A stretch of 52,978 nucleotides of DNA from Hyphomicrobiales bacterium (GCA_900472785.1 UCJH01000076.1:1-52978), one strand, 5' to 3'; shown: positions 23,478-32,197, numbered from the stretch's first letter. The notes: generated by a model not told the origin, from the sequence alone. Numbers and translations: made by a program.

Positions 23478-24419
23478 ATGACGGCGAGAGACCATCAAGG
23501 CTGCGATATGCAAACGAACGGCCCGCCCCCGGACGCGGCTGCCGCCCTTTATGCCGGTCAGGTCATGCACCAGCGCATGAAACCGATGGGCCATCGCTTC
23601 CACTACACGGTCTTTTCGCTGCTTGTCGATCTCGACCGGCTGGACGAGGCCGGCCGGATGAGTGGTCTCTTCTCCATCAACCGCTTCAATCTTCTGTCCT
23701 TCCATGAAAAAGACCATAGCGGTCAGAAGGACGGTTCGCTGCGCAGCTATGCCGACGAACTTCTTCGAAAGGCTGGCATGGAAAACCCGCCTGCCCGCAT
23801 GCTGCTTGCCTGCTACCCGCGCATTCTCGGCCGCGTGTTCAATCCGCTCGCCGTCTATTACGCCTATGACGCGCAAGGCTCGGTCACCGCGCTGATCTAC
23901 GAGGTGCGCAACACATTCGGCGAACGACACACCTATGTCTGCCCGGTTGGCGCCGAACAGGCGAGCCCGGCCGGAATCCGGCAACAGTGCGACAAGCTGT
24001 TTCATGTCTCGCCCTTCGTGCCGATGGAGATGCGGTATCACTTCCGGATGCTGCCGCCGGGCGAAGAAATCCGCTGGCGCATCCTGGAAACGGACGCTGA
24101 CGGGCCGCTGTTGTCGGCAACCTTTTCCGGCAGGCGTCGTCCGTTGGCGACAAGCCAGATTTTACGGCTTGTCGGTAAAATTCCGCATCTTACAATCAAG
24201 ATTATCGCGGGAATCCACTGGGAAGCGTTGAAACTTTGGGTCAAGGGCGCACATTATATTTCGCGGCCGAAAGCCCCGGAGCCGATCAGCGTCTGGAAGG
24301 ACAACCGTCGCGCCTCGGTGGCTGCAGGAGAACTGCCGCATAGCCTGCGGGATCTCGGCCGGCCTCTGCGGCAGCCTCGCTTTGCCGACGACGCAGTCCT
24401 TGGCGACCCGGCGGAGTGA
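23478..24419 (+). CDS. DUF1365 family protein
   Basis: A 313-residue protein. Family signatures are ALYAGQVMHQRMKPMGHRFH, YTVFSLLVDLDRL, FSINRFNLLSFHEKDHSGQK, RVFNPLAVYYAYDAQGS and EVRNTFGERHTYV. The start directly abuts the upstream stop (TAGATG); a second ATG at 23508 would also leave the domain whole. Biochemical function is not established in general; its fixed linkage to the flanking flavoprotein and methyltransferase genes points to modification of membrane lipids. Confidence 0.88.
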   Translation: MTARDHQGCDMQTNGPPPDAAAALYAGQVMHQRMKPMGHRFHYTVFSLLVDLDRLDEAGRMSGLFSINRFNLLSFHEKDHSGQKDGSLRSYADELLRKAGMENPPARMLLACYPRILGRVFNPLAVYYAYDAQGSVTALIYEVRNTFGERHTYVCPVGAEQASPAGIRQQCDKLFHVSPFVPMEMRYHFRMLPPGEEIRWRILETDADGPLLSATFSGRRRPLATSQILRLVGKIPHLTIKIIAGIHWEALKLWVKGAHYISRPKAPEPISVWKDNRRASVAAGELPHSLRDLGRPLRQPRFADDAVLGDPAE

Positions 24420-24459
24420 GTTTATTTTGTCAAGACCATTGATTGCTGAGGATCGTTGT

Positions 24460-25713
24460 ATGAGCACGGCAGACAGGTGTTATTCCGATCAGAAAGACGC
24501 AGAGCGTCTTTCCGCAGACAATATTTCCCGTTTCATCACTGGGTTGCCTGCCAAGGCGCAGATGGTGCTGCGCGGGCTTCTGCATCTGCAGAGCGGTTCG
24601 CTCAAGCTGACCCTGCCCGATGGTCGCACGGTGCTTATCAAGGGCAAGACGAATGGCCCGTCCGCCTGTGTGACCCTGCACAATTGGAACCTGCCGCAAC
24701 GGGCGCTGACGGGCGGTACCATCGCCGTCGCGGAAAGCTATATGGATCGTGACTGGGACAGCCCGGATGTCGGTGCTTTCCTTGAGCTTTTCCTCGTCAA
24801 TGCCGATGTCGGACGCAATTTTGCCAATGGCGCCCGCGGCTTCTTCCGGCTGGTGGAGAAATTCCGCCACTGGATGAACGCCAACACCAAATCCGGTTCC
24901 AAGCGCAATATTTCCGCCCATTACGATCTTGGAAACGCCTTTTACCGGGAGTGGCTCGATCCGAGCATGACCTATTCCTCGGCACTCTTTTCCAAGGGCG
25001 CCAATGATCTGCAGGCGGCGCAACGGGCAAAATACAAGGCGCTGGCGGAGGCCGCCAATATCGGTCCGGATGATCACGTGCTGGAGATTGGCTGCGGCTG
25101 GGGCGGCTTTGCCGAATATGCCGCGAGCGAGATCGGCTGCAAGGTCACCGGCCTGACCATCAGCCGCGAACAGCTCGATTTCGCGACAGAGCGGATGAAA
25201 AAAGCCGGCCTCTCGGAAAGGGTCGATATCAAGTTCCAGGATTATCGCGATGAGACCGGCCAATACGATCGGATTGTCTCGATCGAAATGTTCGAGGCCG
25301 TCGGCGAAAAATACTGGCCGGTTTATTTTTCCCAGTTGCAGCGCTGCTTGAAGCCTGGCGGCAAGGCCGGCCTGCAGATCATCACGATCAAGCCGGAATC
25401 CTATCGCGAATATCGCGACAATCCTGATTTCATCCAGAAATACGTATTTCCCGGCGGCATGCTGCCGACGCGTGAACACCTGATCGATCTCGGTCACAAA
25501 GTCGGCTTGACGATGAGTGCCGATTTTGGCTTCGGTCTGGATTATGCCCGAACGCTTGCCGAGTGGCGCGAGCGATTCTGGTCCGTCTGGGACCGGATCG
25601 AGCCGTTGGGCTTCGATATCCGGTTCAAGCGGCTCTGGGAATTCTACCTGTTCTATTGCGAGGCGGGGTTCCGCGCCCGCAACATCGACGTCAGACAGGT
25701 CGTCTATGAGTGA
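24460..25713 (+). CDS. Cyclopropane-fatty-acyl-phospholipid synthase-like methyltransferase
   Basis: A 417-residue SAM-dependent methyltransferase of the CFA synthase family. HYDLGNAFYREWLDPSMTYS is the signature start of the catalytic part, HVLEIGCGWGGFAEYAA is the SAM-binding motif, SIEMFEAVGEKYWPVYF the following family motif, and DYARTLAEWRERFW the C-terminal one. It transfers a methyl(ene) group to unsaturated acyl chains in the membrane. ATG at 24460 follows a GAGG. The operon context resembles clusters producing methylated or furan fatty acids; plain cyclopropane synthesis is equally possible from sequence. Confidence 0.9.
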   Translation: MSTADRCYSDQKDAERLSADNISRFITGLPAKAQMVLRGLLHLQSGSLKLTLPDGRTVLIKGKTNGPSACVTLHNWNLPQRALTGGTIAVAESYMDRDWDSPDVGAFLELFLVNADVGRNFANGARGFFRLVEKFRHWMNANTKSGSKRNISAHYDLGNAFYREWLDPSMTYSSALFSKGANDLQAAQRAKYKALAEAANIGPDDHVLEIGCGWGGFAEYAASEIGCKVTGLTISREQLDFATERMKKAGLSERVDIKFQDYRDETGQYDRIVSIEMFEAVGEKYWPVYFSQLQRCLKPGGKAGLQIITIKPESYREYRDNPDFIQKYVFPGGMLPTREHLIDLGHKVGLTMSADFGFGLDYARTLAEWRERFWSVWDRIEPLGFDIRFKRLWEFYLFYCEAGFRARNIDVRQVVYE

Positions 25714-27046
25714 AACAGACGGCGGCGGCGCTGCCGTCGGCAGGATCAGCCGCCGCGTCCTTTTTGCCTATGCCCTGCCCGCCGCACCGCTGGCAGCGCT
25801 CGGCCTGCCGCTCTATGCCCTGGTCCCGACCTACTACACCGAAACGCTCGGACTGCCGATTGCCTCGGTCGGTTGGGTCCTGCTTCTCATTCGCCTGTTC
25901 GACGCACTCACCGATCCGCTGACCGGCTATGTCGCCGATCGCATCCAGCCGGCCTTCGGTCGCCGGCGTCTGCTCTTCGCGCTGTCGCTTCCCGTCGCGG
26001 CGCTGTCCGCCTGGATGCTCTATTGGCCGCCTGTCGATGCCGGGCTCGGCTGGCTGGCCGGCTGGGGAATGCTGATCTCTCTCGCCTTCACGCTGGCGAC
26101 CGTACCCTATGCCGCCTGGGGTGCGGAGCTTGTCGCCGACTATCATGGACGCACGGCCCTGACGGCGACCCGGGAAAGCCTGACGCTGGTCGGGACGCTG
26201 ATCGCCATCATCCTGCCCTTTGCTATAGGCTTCGAGATGAAGGGTTTTTCCGGGCTGGCGGCGTTGGGGGTATGCGTCGCCGTCATGCTCCTCGTTTTCG
26301 GCGCCGTGACCGTTCTTGTCGTCCCGGAACCGCGCGATGCCACCATCCAGCGGCTGGGGTTGCGTCAAGCGCTTGCTCTGCTTGGGCAGAACCGTCCGTT
26401 CTTGCGCCTGATTGCTGCATTTTTCCTCAACGGCTTCGCAAACGGCATTCCGGCGACCCTGTTCCTGTATTTCGTTTCCGCGCGCCTGCAACTGCCGGAC
26501 ATGCGTGGTCCCCTGCTCTTCCTGTATTTCCTCTGCGCCATTGCCGGCGTCCCGCTCGCCGCCATCGTCGCGCGCCGGCTTGGCAAGCACAGGGCCTGGT
26601 GCATCGCCATGATCGCCGCCTGCCTGATTTTCACGACGGCGCCATTGCTGCCGCCGGGCGCGCTCGTTTCCTTCGCGTTTGTCTGCGCCACAACCGGCCT
26701 GTTGCTCGGGTTCGATCTGGCCCTGCCGCCATCCATCCAGGCGGATGTGATCGATGCCGACACGGTAGCATCCGGCGACCAGCGCAGCGGGTTTTATTTT
26801 GCGGCCTGGGGATTGGCGACCAAACTGTCGCTGGCAGCCGGTGCAGGTCTTGTTCTGCCGCTCCTGGCCCTGCTGGGCTTCAACCCCGCACCTGCAGCCG
26901 TCAACGAACCATCGTCACTGTTGGCCCTTGCCGTAATCTATGCCTGGATTCCGGTCGTGCTAAAGCTTGCAGCCATCGCCCTGATGTGGAATTTTCCGAT
27001 AGACGAAGCCGTTCAACAGAAGCTGCGCCAACGAATCGGCGGTTAA
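25706..27046 (+). CDS. MFS transporter, glycoside-pentoside-hexuronide type
   Basis: A 446-residue protein with about twelve hydrophobic spans. It has the GPH pattern LIRLFDALTDPLTGYVADRI with AFGRRRLLFALSLPVAALSA next to it, and PYAAWGAELVADYHGRTALT. The ATG overlaps the stop of the methyltransferase gene by 8 bp. GPH members usually carry sugars with cations, but copies in stress lipid clusters have unproven substrates; transport or flipping of a lipid-related molecule is a guess. It is the last gene of the rightward arm and converges on the dehydrogenase 5 bp away. Confidence 0.88.
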   Translation: MSETDGGGAAVGRISRRVLFAYALPAAPLAALGLPLYALVPTYYTETLGLPIASVGWVLLLIRLFDALTDPLTGYVADRIQPAFGRRRLLFALSLPVAALSAWMLYWPPVDAGLGWLAGWGMLISLAFTLATVPYAAWGAELVADYHGRTALTATRESLTLVGTLIAIILPFAIGFEMKGFSGLAALGVCVAVMLLVFGAVTVLVVPEPRDATIQRLGLRQALALLGQNRPFLRLIAAFFLNGFANGIPATLFLYFVSARLQLPDMRGPLLFLYFLCAIAGVPLAAIVARRLGKHRAWCIAMIAACLIFTTAPLLPPGALVSFAFVCATTGLLLGFDLALPPSIQADVIDADTVASGDQRSGFYFAAWGLATKLSLAAGAGLVLPLLALLGFNPAPAAVNEPSSLLALAVIYAWIPVVLKLAAIALMWNFPIDEAVQQKLRQRIGG

Positions 27047-27050
27047 CGCG

Positions 27051-27911
27051 TCAGCTTGCGGTCGGGTGGATATCCCGCATCTCTGTCGGCTTTTCATGCG
27101 TTGCCAGCGGCCGCGTCTTCCAGCCCGTGGCGCGGTTGAGCAGCCAGAAATAGGCCGGGTAAGGCAGGAGCCGCATCAGTTTCAGCAGATAGGTGAAGCG
27201 TTTTGGGAAGGTGATTTCGAAGGCTTTCGATTGGAGGCCGTCGGCGATCCTGTCCGCTGCCTGTTCCGGGCTGATCAGAGCCGGCATCGCAAAGGCGTTC
27301 TGCGCCGTCGCCGGCGTATCGACAAAGCCAGGATTGATGATCTGGATACGGATGCCGATCTTGTCGAGATCGAATTTCAGGCTTTCCGCCATATTGATCA
27401 GCGCCGCCTTGGTTGCGCCATAGGCCGCACTTGTCGGCAGGCCGGCATATCCGGTGACGGACGAGACGAGTGCCACCTGCCCCCCGTGGCCTTTCCCGCC
27501 GTGCTGCTGCGCCTTCATGTGCCGGATCGCCGGCAGCAGGCAGTTGACGACGCCGTGCAGGTTGACCGCAAAGGTCTTTTCAAAATCCTCGCGATGCAAA
27601 TCCTCACCATGCACCGGAATATAGACACCAGCGTTCAGAACCACGAGCGCCAGCCGTCCGTGTTCATACTCAATCGCCGAGACGATCCGCTCCATGTCCC
27701 GCTGATCGGCGACGTCGCCGTCAAGCACGATGATCCGGCCCGGCCCCGGAGCCTCATGCTGCAAGGACACGAGCTTTTCGTGGTCCCGCGCCGTGACAAC
27801 CACGGCGTAACCATCCCTGACCAGCCGCAGCGCCAGTGCCCTGCCGATGCCGGAACTCGCGCCGGTCACCCAGGCCAGTCCATGGTCCGGACGTGCAATG
27901 TAGTCGCTCAT
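27051..27911 (-). CDS. Short-chain dehydrogenase/reductase
   Basis: A 286-residue Rossmann-fold enzyme. LAWVTGASSGIGRALAL is the TGxxxGIG cofactor motif, VVLNAGVYIPVH the NAG motif, VALVSSVTGYAGLPTSAAYG then ATKAAL supplies the catalytic Ser and Tyr-x-x-x-Lys, and INPGFVDTP follows. The C-terminus extends 60 residues past the core with a hydrophobic patch (LPYPAYFWLLNRATG), suggesting a membrane-lipid or hydrophobic substrate. It is 76 bp downstream of the ChrR-like gene and probably shares its promoter. Confidence 0.9.
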   Translation of the reverse strand: MSDYIARPDHGLAWVTGASSGIGRALALRLVRDGYAVVVTARDHEKLVSLQHEAPGPGRIIVLDGDVADQRDMERIVSAIEYEHGRLALVVLNAGVYIPVHGEDLHREDFEKTFAVNLHGVVNCLLPAIRHMKAQQHGGKGHGGQVALVSSVTGYAGLPTSAAYGATKAALINMAESLKFDLDKIGIRIQIINPGFVDTPATAQNAFAMPALISPEQAADRIADGLQSKAFEITFPKRFTYLLKLMRLLPYPAYFWLLNRATGWKTRPLATHEKPTEMRDIHPTAS

Positions 27912-27987
27912 GGGCTATCCTTGCTCTGAGAACGCTTGATCATGGAAAGACGCATGAGCCTGTGCGTTGTTCCCAATTTCATGCCGT

Positions 27988-28641
27988 TTACCCGATCAGG
28001 TCGCCGATCAGCTGCCTGAGGGAACCGGTCAGCTTCAGCGGCGCATCCAGCACGGCAAATCCGATGCAGGGCCGCTCCTTTTCCGCAATCGGGCGGTGAT
28101 CGACGCTGGCATCGGCAACGGAAATATCACCTGGACCATAGCGGCCGCGCGCATCCCGAAAAGCGCCGTCGAGCACGAGCGAAAACTCGCAACCCTTGTG
28201 CGTATGCGCCGGAACCGCCCGGCCGGGGCGGATCCAGAAAAAGCTCACTTCGAAGCCGTCGACATCGCCGAAGACATATTCCTTGAACCCCGGCAGCTTC
28301 GTCTTCCACGGAATGTCTTCCGCCTCGAAGCCGATGAAATCACGAAGAGCACGGGGAAAAAGCGCGTTTTCCCGCCTTGCCGTCGCCGCAGCGGTCACCT
28401 TACCCTCCTCTGCCTTGGAAAGGAAAATCTCCTCAAGCCGCCGGTCTCGGGCGACGATCGGTACGGGCTCGATCGTTTCGAGCAGATCGCCGGCGAGCGT
28501 TTCGAAGGCGGCCAGTTTGGGACGATTGACAGCCTGTATCTCGAGATGGGCCGCAACGAGCACGCGCGCCGGTTCCGGTAGGACACCCGCCGCATACTGC
28601 GCGATCAGCGCATCCACCGTGTTCAAATCATCGCCTGCCAT
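27988..28641 (-). CDS. ChrR-like cupin with degenerate anti-sigma zinc site
   Basis: A 217-residue protein with the ChrR layout: an N-terminal anti-sigma-type helical domain (1-80) and a C-terminal cupin (90-200). The cupin keeps its metal ligands, H146, H148 and E152 (AHTHKGCEFSLVLDG) and H182, matching ChrR of Rhodobacter. In the N-terminal part only H32 remains; the two cysteines of Hx3Cx2C are Q36 and N39, and the N-terminal His is absent. No sigma factor gene is adjacent. ATG at 28641 follows AGGA; a GTG at 28662 is also in frame. It could be a stress sensor that no longer binds a sigma factor, or one that does so without zinc. Confidence 0.85.
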   Translation of the reverse strand: MAGDDLNTVDALIAQYAAGVLPEPARVLVAAHLEIQAVNRPKLAAFETLAGDLLETIEPVPIVARDRRLEEIFLSKAEEGKVTAAATARRENALFPRALRDFIGFEAEDIPWKTKLPGFKEYVFGDVDGFEVSFFWIRPGRAVPAHTHKGCEFSLVLDGAFRDARGRYGPGDISVADASVDHRPIAEKERPCIGFAVLDAPLKLTGSLRQLIGDLIG

Positions 28642-28961
28642 CGACTGCAAATCCTGTTTCACGCCGCTTTGCGGGTCGAGCCGCGTGCATAAACTGTCCT
28701 ACGACTTTGCGCCAGAATTGGATCATACCGGCGCAGAACCATGTCTTTCGGCGGGCCCTGGTCAATTTTTGTCTGCGAAGCCCTCCTCTTAAAACAGTAT
28801 TTCTTGTTTTGTATGGCCCGCAAGTTGAAAACACGGCAATCTACCGTCTTCAACGATCGGTGCAGGCTTTGTTTGCGCTTGGCCCATTTATCGACGACAT
28901 GGTTTTCTTCCGGATCGGCCGGCCGCCGTTCCTGCCGCCACAAAACACGAGGTCTGTCTCC
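28642..28961. promoter_or_regulatory. Divergent control region between ChrR-like gene and cysK
   Basis: These 320 bp hold the leftward ECF-type promoter (28697-28725) and must also hold the cysK promoter. No rpoE-like sigma gene is present on either strand, although in RpoE-ChrR systems it would be expected here. An open frame continuous with cysK reaches back to 28707, but its sequence looks non-coding. Confidence 0.5.
28697..28725 (-). promoter_or_regulatory. ECF (RpoE/ChrR-type) promoter candidate for the chrR-SDR unit
   Basis: On the minus strand TGATCC (28725-28720), 18 bp, TAGGA (28701-28697), about 55 bp before the ChrR-like ATG. The -35 hexamer and the 18-bp spacing are identical to the element before phrB, so both arms of the island are probably read by the same alternative sigma factor, encoded elsewhere. 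Confidence 0.6.
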
Positions 28962-30002
28962 ATGCCCGCATTGCCTTCCGTTCTCGATGCCATCGGCAAC
29001 ACGCCGTTGATTCGTCTCAAGGGCGCTTCGCAGGCCACGGGCTGCACCATTCTCGGCAAGGCTGAATTTCTCAATCCGGGCCAGTCGGTCAAGGATCGTG
29101 CAGCGCTGTCGATCATCCGCCATGCGGAGAGGACCGGGGTGCTGCGGCCGGGCGGTGTCATCGTCGAAGGCACGGCCGGCAACACCGGCATCGGCCTTGC
29201 GCTCGTCGCGCAGGCCTTGGGTTATCGGACGGTGATCGTCATTCCGGAAACCCAGAGCCAGGAAAAGAAGGATGCGTTGCGGCTGCTCGGCGCCGAACTG
29301 GTCGAGGTTCCGGCGGTTCCCTACCGCAACCCCAACAACTACGTGAAAATCTCCGGCCGCCTCGCCGAGCAGCTCGCAAAAAGCGAGCCGAACGGCGCGA
29401 TCTGGGCCAATCAGTTCGACAATGTTGCCAATCGCGACGCCCATATCGAGACGACGGCGCCGGAGATCTGGCGCGATACCGATGGCAAGGTGGATGGTTT
29501 CATCTGTGCCGTCGGTTCGGGCGGCACCCTTGCCGGCGTGGCGGAAGGCCTGAAGGCGAAGAACCCCGCGGTCAAGATCGGCATCGCCGATCCGGAAGGT
29601 GCTGCGCTTTATAATTTCTATACGAGCGGCGAACTCTCCTCGTCCGGCAGCTCGATCACCGAAGGCATCGGCCAAGGTCGGATCACCGCCAATCTCGAAG
29701 GCTTCACGCCGGATTTCGCCTATCAGATCCCGGATTCCGAAGCTGTTCCGTTGGTCTTCGATCTGATCGAGAACGAGGGCATCTGCGTCGGCGGCTCGTC
29801 CGGCATCAATATCGCCGGCGCAATCCGCCTTGCAAAAGATCTTGGCCCTGGACATACCATCGTGACGATCCTCTGCGACTATGGTAACCGCTATCAGTCG
29901 AAACTGTTCAACCCGGATTTCCTGGCTTCCAAGGGGCTTCCGGTTCCGGTCTGGTTGAGCAAGGTTTCCGACATTACGGTACCATACGAACCCGCTGGAT
30001 AG
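28962..30002 (+). CDS. cysK: Cysteine synthase A
   Basis: A 346-residue PLP enzyme of the cysteine synthase family (MPALPSVLDAIGNTPLIRLK). The PLP lysine lies in NPGQSVKDRAALSIIR, the phosphate/substrate loop in VEGTAGNTGIGLALVA, and SVGSGG-like glycine-rich binding in ICAVGSGGTLAGVAEGLK. It forms L-cysteine from O-acetylserine and sulfide. The loop EGTAGNTG differs slightly from the classical PTSGNTG, so a related beta-replacing activity is possible. ATG at 28962 fits the family start. It heads an operon with the tRNA-editing and sulfurtransferase genes. Confidence 0.88.
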   Translation: MPALPSVLDAIGNTPLIRLKGASQATGCTILGKAEFLNPGQSVKDRAALSIIRHAERTGVLRPGGVIVEGTAGNTGIGLALVAQALGYRTVIVIPETQSQEKKDALRLLGAELVEVPAVPYRNPNNYVKISGRLAEQLAKSEPNGAIWANQFDNVANRDAHIETTAPEIWRDTDGKVDGFICAVGSGGTLAGVAEGLKAKNPAVKIGIADPEGAALYNFYTSGELSSSGSSITEGIGQGRITANLEGFTPDFAYQIPDSEAVPLVFDLIENEGICVGGSSGINIAGAIRLAKDLGPGHTIVTILCDYGNRYQSKLFNPDFLASKGLPVPVWLSKVSDITVPYEPAG

Positions 30003-30009
30003 CCTGACC

Positions 30010-30756
30010 ATGACGCTGCCGACGATTGCCCTCTTCCGCGACGAATTCTATCTCTCGACAGTGGAAGCGGTGGTCACGGCAATCCGGGAAGACGGCGGCA
30101 TCGAACTCGACCAGACCTGTTTCTACGCGACCTCCGGCGGGCAGCCGGGCGACAGCGGCTTCTTCGAGCGGGCCGATGGCGGCCGCATCGAGATTGCCAC
30201 CACCCGCCATGGCGAGACGAAGGACATCATCTTCCATGTTCCCGCCGAGGCGCAGCCGGCACCGCTCGTCGGTGAAAAGCTCGTGCTGCACGTCGACTGG
30301 GCGCGCCGCTACCGACTGATGCGCATGCACACCGCCTGTCACCTGCTCTCCGTGGTCTGTCCCTACCCGATCACCGGCGCTGCCGTCGGCGAGGATGAGA
30401 GCCGCGTCGATTTCGACATGGTCGAAACCATCGACAAGGATACGGTGACGGCCGACATGATGGCGCTGGTTGCCGCGAACCACCCCGTTTATCTGCAATG
30501 GATCACCGACGAGGAGCTTGTCGCCAATCCCGGAATCGTCAAGTCGAAAAACGTGCGCCCACCCGTTGGCCTCGGGCGGGTCAGCCTTGTCTGCATCGGC
30601 GAAAACGCCTTGATCGACAGCCAGCCCTGTGGCGGCACGCATGTTTCGGAGACCCAGGAGGTAGGGGCGATCTTCATTGCCAAGATCGAGAAGAAGGGCA
30701 AGGAAAACCGCCGTTTCCGCATCCGGTTCGGCACGCCCGAAGCCGCCACCCTCTGA
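30010..30756 (+). CDS. Alanyl-tRNA editing protein (AlaX type)
   Basis: A 248-residue protein related to the editing domain of alanyl-tRNA synthetase. Metal ligands are in MRMHTACHLLSVV (HxxxH) and DSQPCGGTHVSETQ (CxxxH). An N-terminal barrel (CFYATSGGQPGDSGFF) marks it as the longer AlaX form. It hydrolyses mischarged Ser- or Gly-tRNA(Ala) in trans. It begins 8 bp after cysK and is followed 15 bp later by sseA, so the three are one operon. Confidence 0.93.
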   Translation: MTLPTIALFRDEFYLSTVEAVVTAIREDGGIELDQTCFYATSGGQPGDSGFFERADGGRIEIATTRHGETKDIIFHVPAEAQPAPLVGEKLVLHVDWARRYRLMRMHTACHLLSVVCPYPITGAAVGEDESRVDFDMVETIDKDTVTADMMALVAANHPVYLQWITDEELVANPGIVKSKNVRPPVGLGRVSLVCIGENALIDSQPCGGTHVSETQEVGAIFIAKIEKKGKENRRFRIRFGTPEAATL

Positions 30757-30770
30757 CTGGAGATTTCAGC

Positions 30771-31625
30771 ATGACCGGCACAACCAGTGCTTTCGTCGTT
30801 TCCGCGGATTGGCTCGAGCAGCGGCTCGGTGATCCGGCCATCAAAATCGTCGATGCCGCTTGGTATCTGCCGGCGCAAAAGCGCGATCCGAAGGCCGAAT
30901 ATGCCGCCGCCCACATTCCCGGCGCGGTGTTCTTCGATCAGGATGCGATTGCCGATCTTTCCAGCGGCCTGCCGCACACCCTGCCCTCGCCCGCCTTCTT
31001 CGCGAAGGCGGTCGGCGACCTCGGCATTTCGGAAACCGATGTGATCATCGTCTATGATGGTCCGGGTATCTTCACCGCGCCGCGTGTCTGGTGGAGCCTG
31101 CGCACCATGGGCGCGCGCAACGTTTTCGTGCTCGATGGCGGCATGGACGGCTGGAAGGCGGAAGGTCGCCCGGTCACGACCGATGTTCCCTCGCCCGCGC
31201 CGGTTCTGTTCACGCCCACATTCGACGCGGCAGCCGCAACGAACTTCGAGGACATGACTGCGATCGTCGCTTCCGGTGAGCGGCAGATCGCCGATGCGCG
31301 CGGCGCCGGGCGGTTTACCGGCGAAGAAGCCGAGCCGAGGGCCGGCATGCGCTCGGGCCACATGCCGGGCGCCAGAAGCCTGCCCTCTGGCGTGTTTTCG
31401 CAAGGCGGAAAATTGAAGTCGCTCGAGGAACTCCGCGAAACGATCGAAGCCGCAGGTATAGATCTCTCGAAGCCTGTCGTGACGACCTGCGGCTCCGGCG
31501 TGACCGCCGCGATCATTACACTGGCGCTGCAATCGCTTGGCCATACGGACAATACGCTTTACGATGGCTCGTGGTCGGAATGGGGCAGCAGGCCCGATAC
31601 CGCTGTCGTTACCGGGAAAGAATGA
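30771..31625 (+). CDS. sseA: 3-mercaptopyruvate sulfurtransferase
   Basis: A 284-residue tandem rhodanese protein. The N-terminal inactive domain begins VVSADWLEQRLGDPAIKIVD; the C-terminal domain carries the active-site loop VTTCGSGVTAAI with the catalytic Cys, in the CGSGVTA form typical of mercaptopyruvate (not thiosulfate) sulfurtransferases. It moves sulfur from 3-mercaptopyruvate, a cysteine catabolite, to thiols or cyanide. ATG at 30771 follows GGAG. Placement after cysK suits cysteine metabolism. Confidence 0.93.
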   Translation: MTGTTSAFVVSADWLEQRLGDPAIKIVDAAWYLPAQKRDPKAEYAAAHIPGAVFFDQDAIADLSSGLPHTLPSPAFFAKAVGDLGISETDVIIVYDGPGIFTAPRVWWSLRTMGARNVFVLDGGMDGWKAEGRPVTTDVPSPAPVLFTPTFDAAAATNFEDMTAIVASGERQIADARGAGRFTGEEAEPRAGMRSGHMPGARSLPSGVFSQGGKLKSLEELRETIEAAGIDLSKPVVTTCGSGVTAAIITLALQSLGHTDNTLYDGSWSEWGSRPDTAVVTGKE

Positions 31626-32197
31626 TCTGCATGGCCAATCGCAAGACTCCGGAACCAGTTCCGGTTCACATCACCGAACTGGAAATGACAGCACCGCCGA
31701 AGCAGAGCCTGCCCGTGCCGATCAATATCCAGACCGCCATCATGCGCGTGCCGGAAATCCCGCTGCCGTTCTATCGCTTTTTGTATCTGCAGGTCGGCCG
31801 GCGGTGGAATTGGGTCGATCGCCTGCGTCTCGACGACGAAGCCTTGGCGAAAACCCTGCACGACAAACGCAACGCCGTGTCGGTCATTTACGTCAACGGC
31901 GCCCCCGCCGGATTTTTCGAGCTTCTGCAGCTGGACGAGGATACGGTCGAACTCTCCCATTTCGGCATGTTCGAACATGCGCTGGGGCTCGGCCTCGGCA
32001 AATGGTTCCTGCTGCAGACACTCTACGCCGCCTGGAGCTACAACCCCAAGCTTGTGAAGGTCTCGACCAATAATCTCGACCATCCGCGCGCGCTCCAGCT
32101 CTACCAGCGCTTCGGCTTCTCCCCGGTCTCCACTCGCGACGACACGCTGCTGCCGCTCGGCGACAAGGAATTGGCGGCGCTTTCGGGGCTGTTCTGA
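31622..32197 (+). CDS. GNAT family N-acetyltransferase
   Basis: A 191-residue protein. The first 50 residues are polar (MICMANRKTPEPVPVHITEL). The GNAT fold follows, with NAVSVIYVNGAPAGFFELLQ and the acetyl-CoA-binding segment FEHALGLGLGKWFLLQTLY, a long variant of the Q/R-x-x-G-x-G/A loop, and ending ALQLYQRFGFSPVSTRDD. The substrate is unknown. The ATG overlaps the sseA stop (ATGA), so it belongs to the same operon; another ATG lies 9 bp later. Confidence 0.88.
   Translation: MICMANRKTPEPVPVHITELEMTAPPKQSLPVPINIQTAIMRVPEIPLPFYRFLYLQVGRRWNWVDRLRLDDEALAKTLHDKRNAVSVIYVNGAPAGFFELLQLDEDTVELSHFGMFEHALGLGLGKWFLLQTLYAAWSYNPKLVKVSTNNLDHPRALQLYQRFGFSPVSTRDDTLLPLGDKELAALSGLF

Noticed and set aside
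22107..24041. 644-codon frame antisense to the FAD oxidoreductase and DUF1365 genes
   Set aside because: Crosses two well-supported genes on the other strand and encodes nothing recognisable.
28642..28961. Hidden rpoE sigma factor next to the ChrR-like gene
   Set aside because: No frame of suitable length or with sigma region 2 or 4 motifs exists on either strand.
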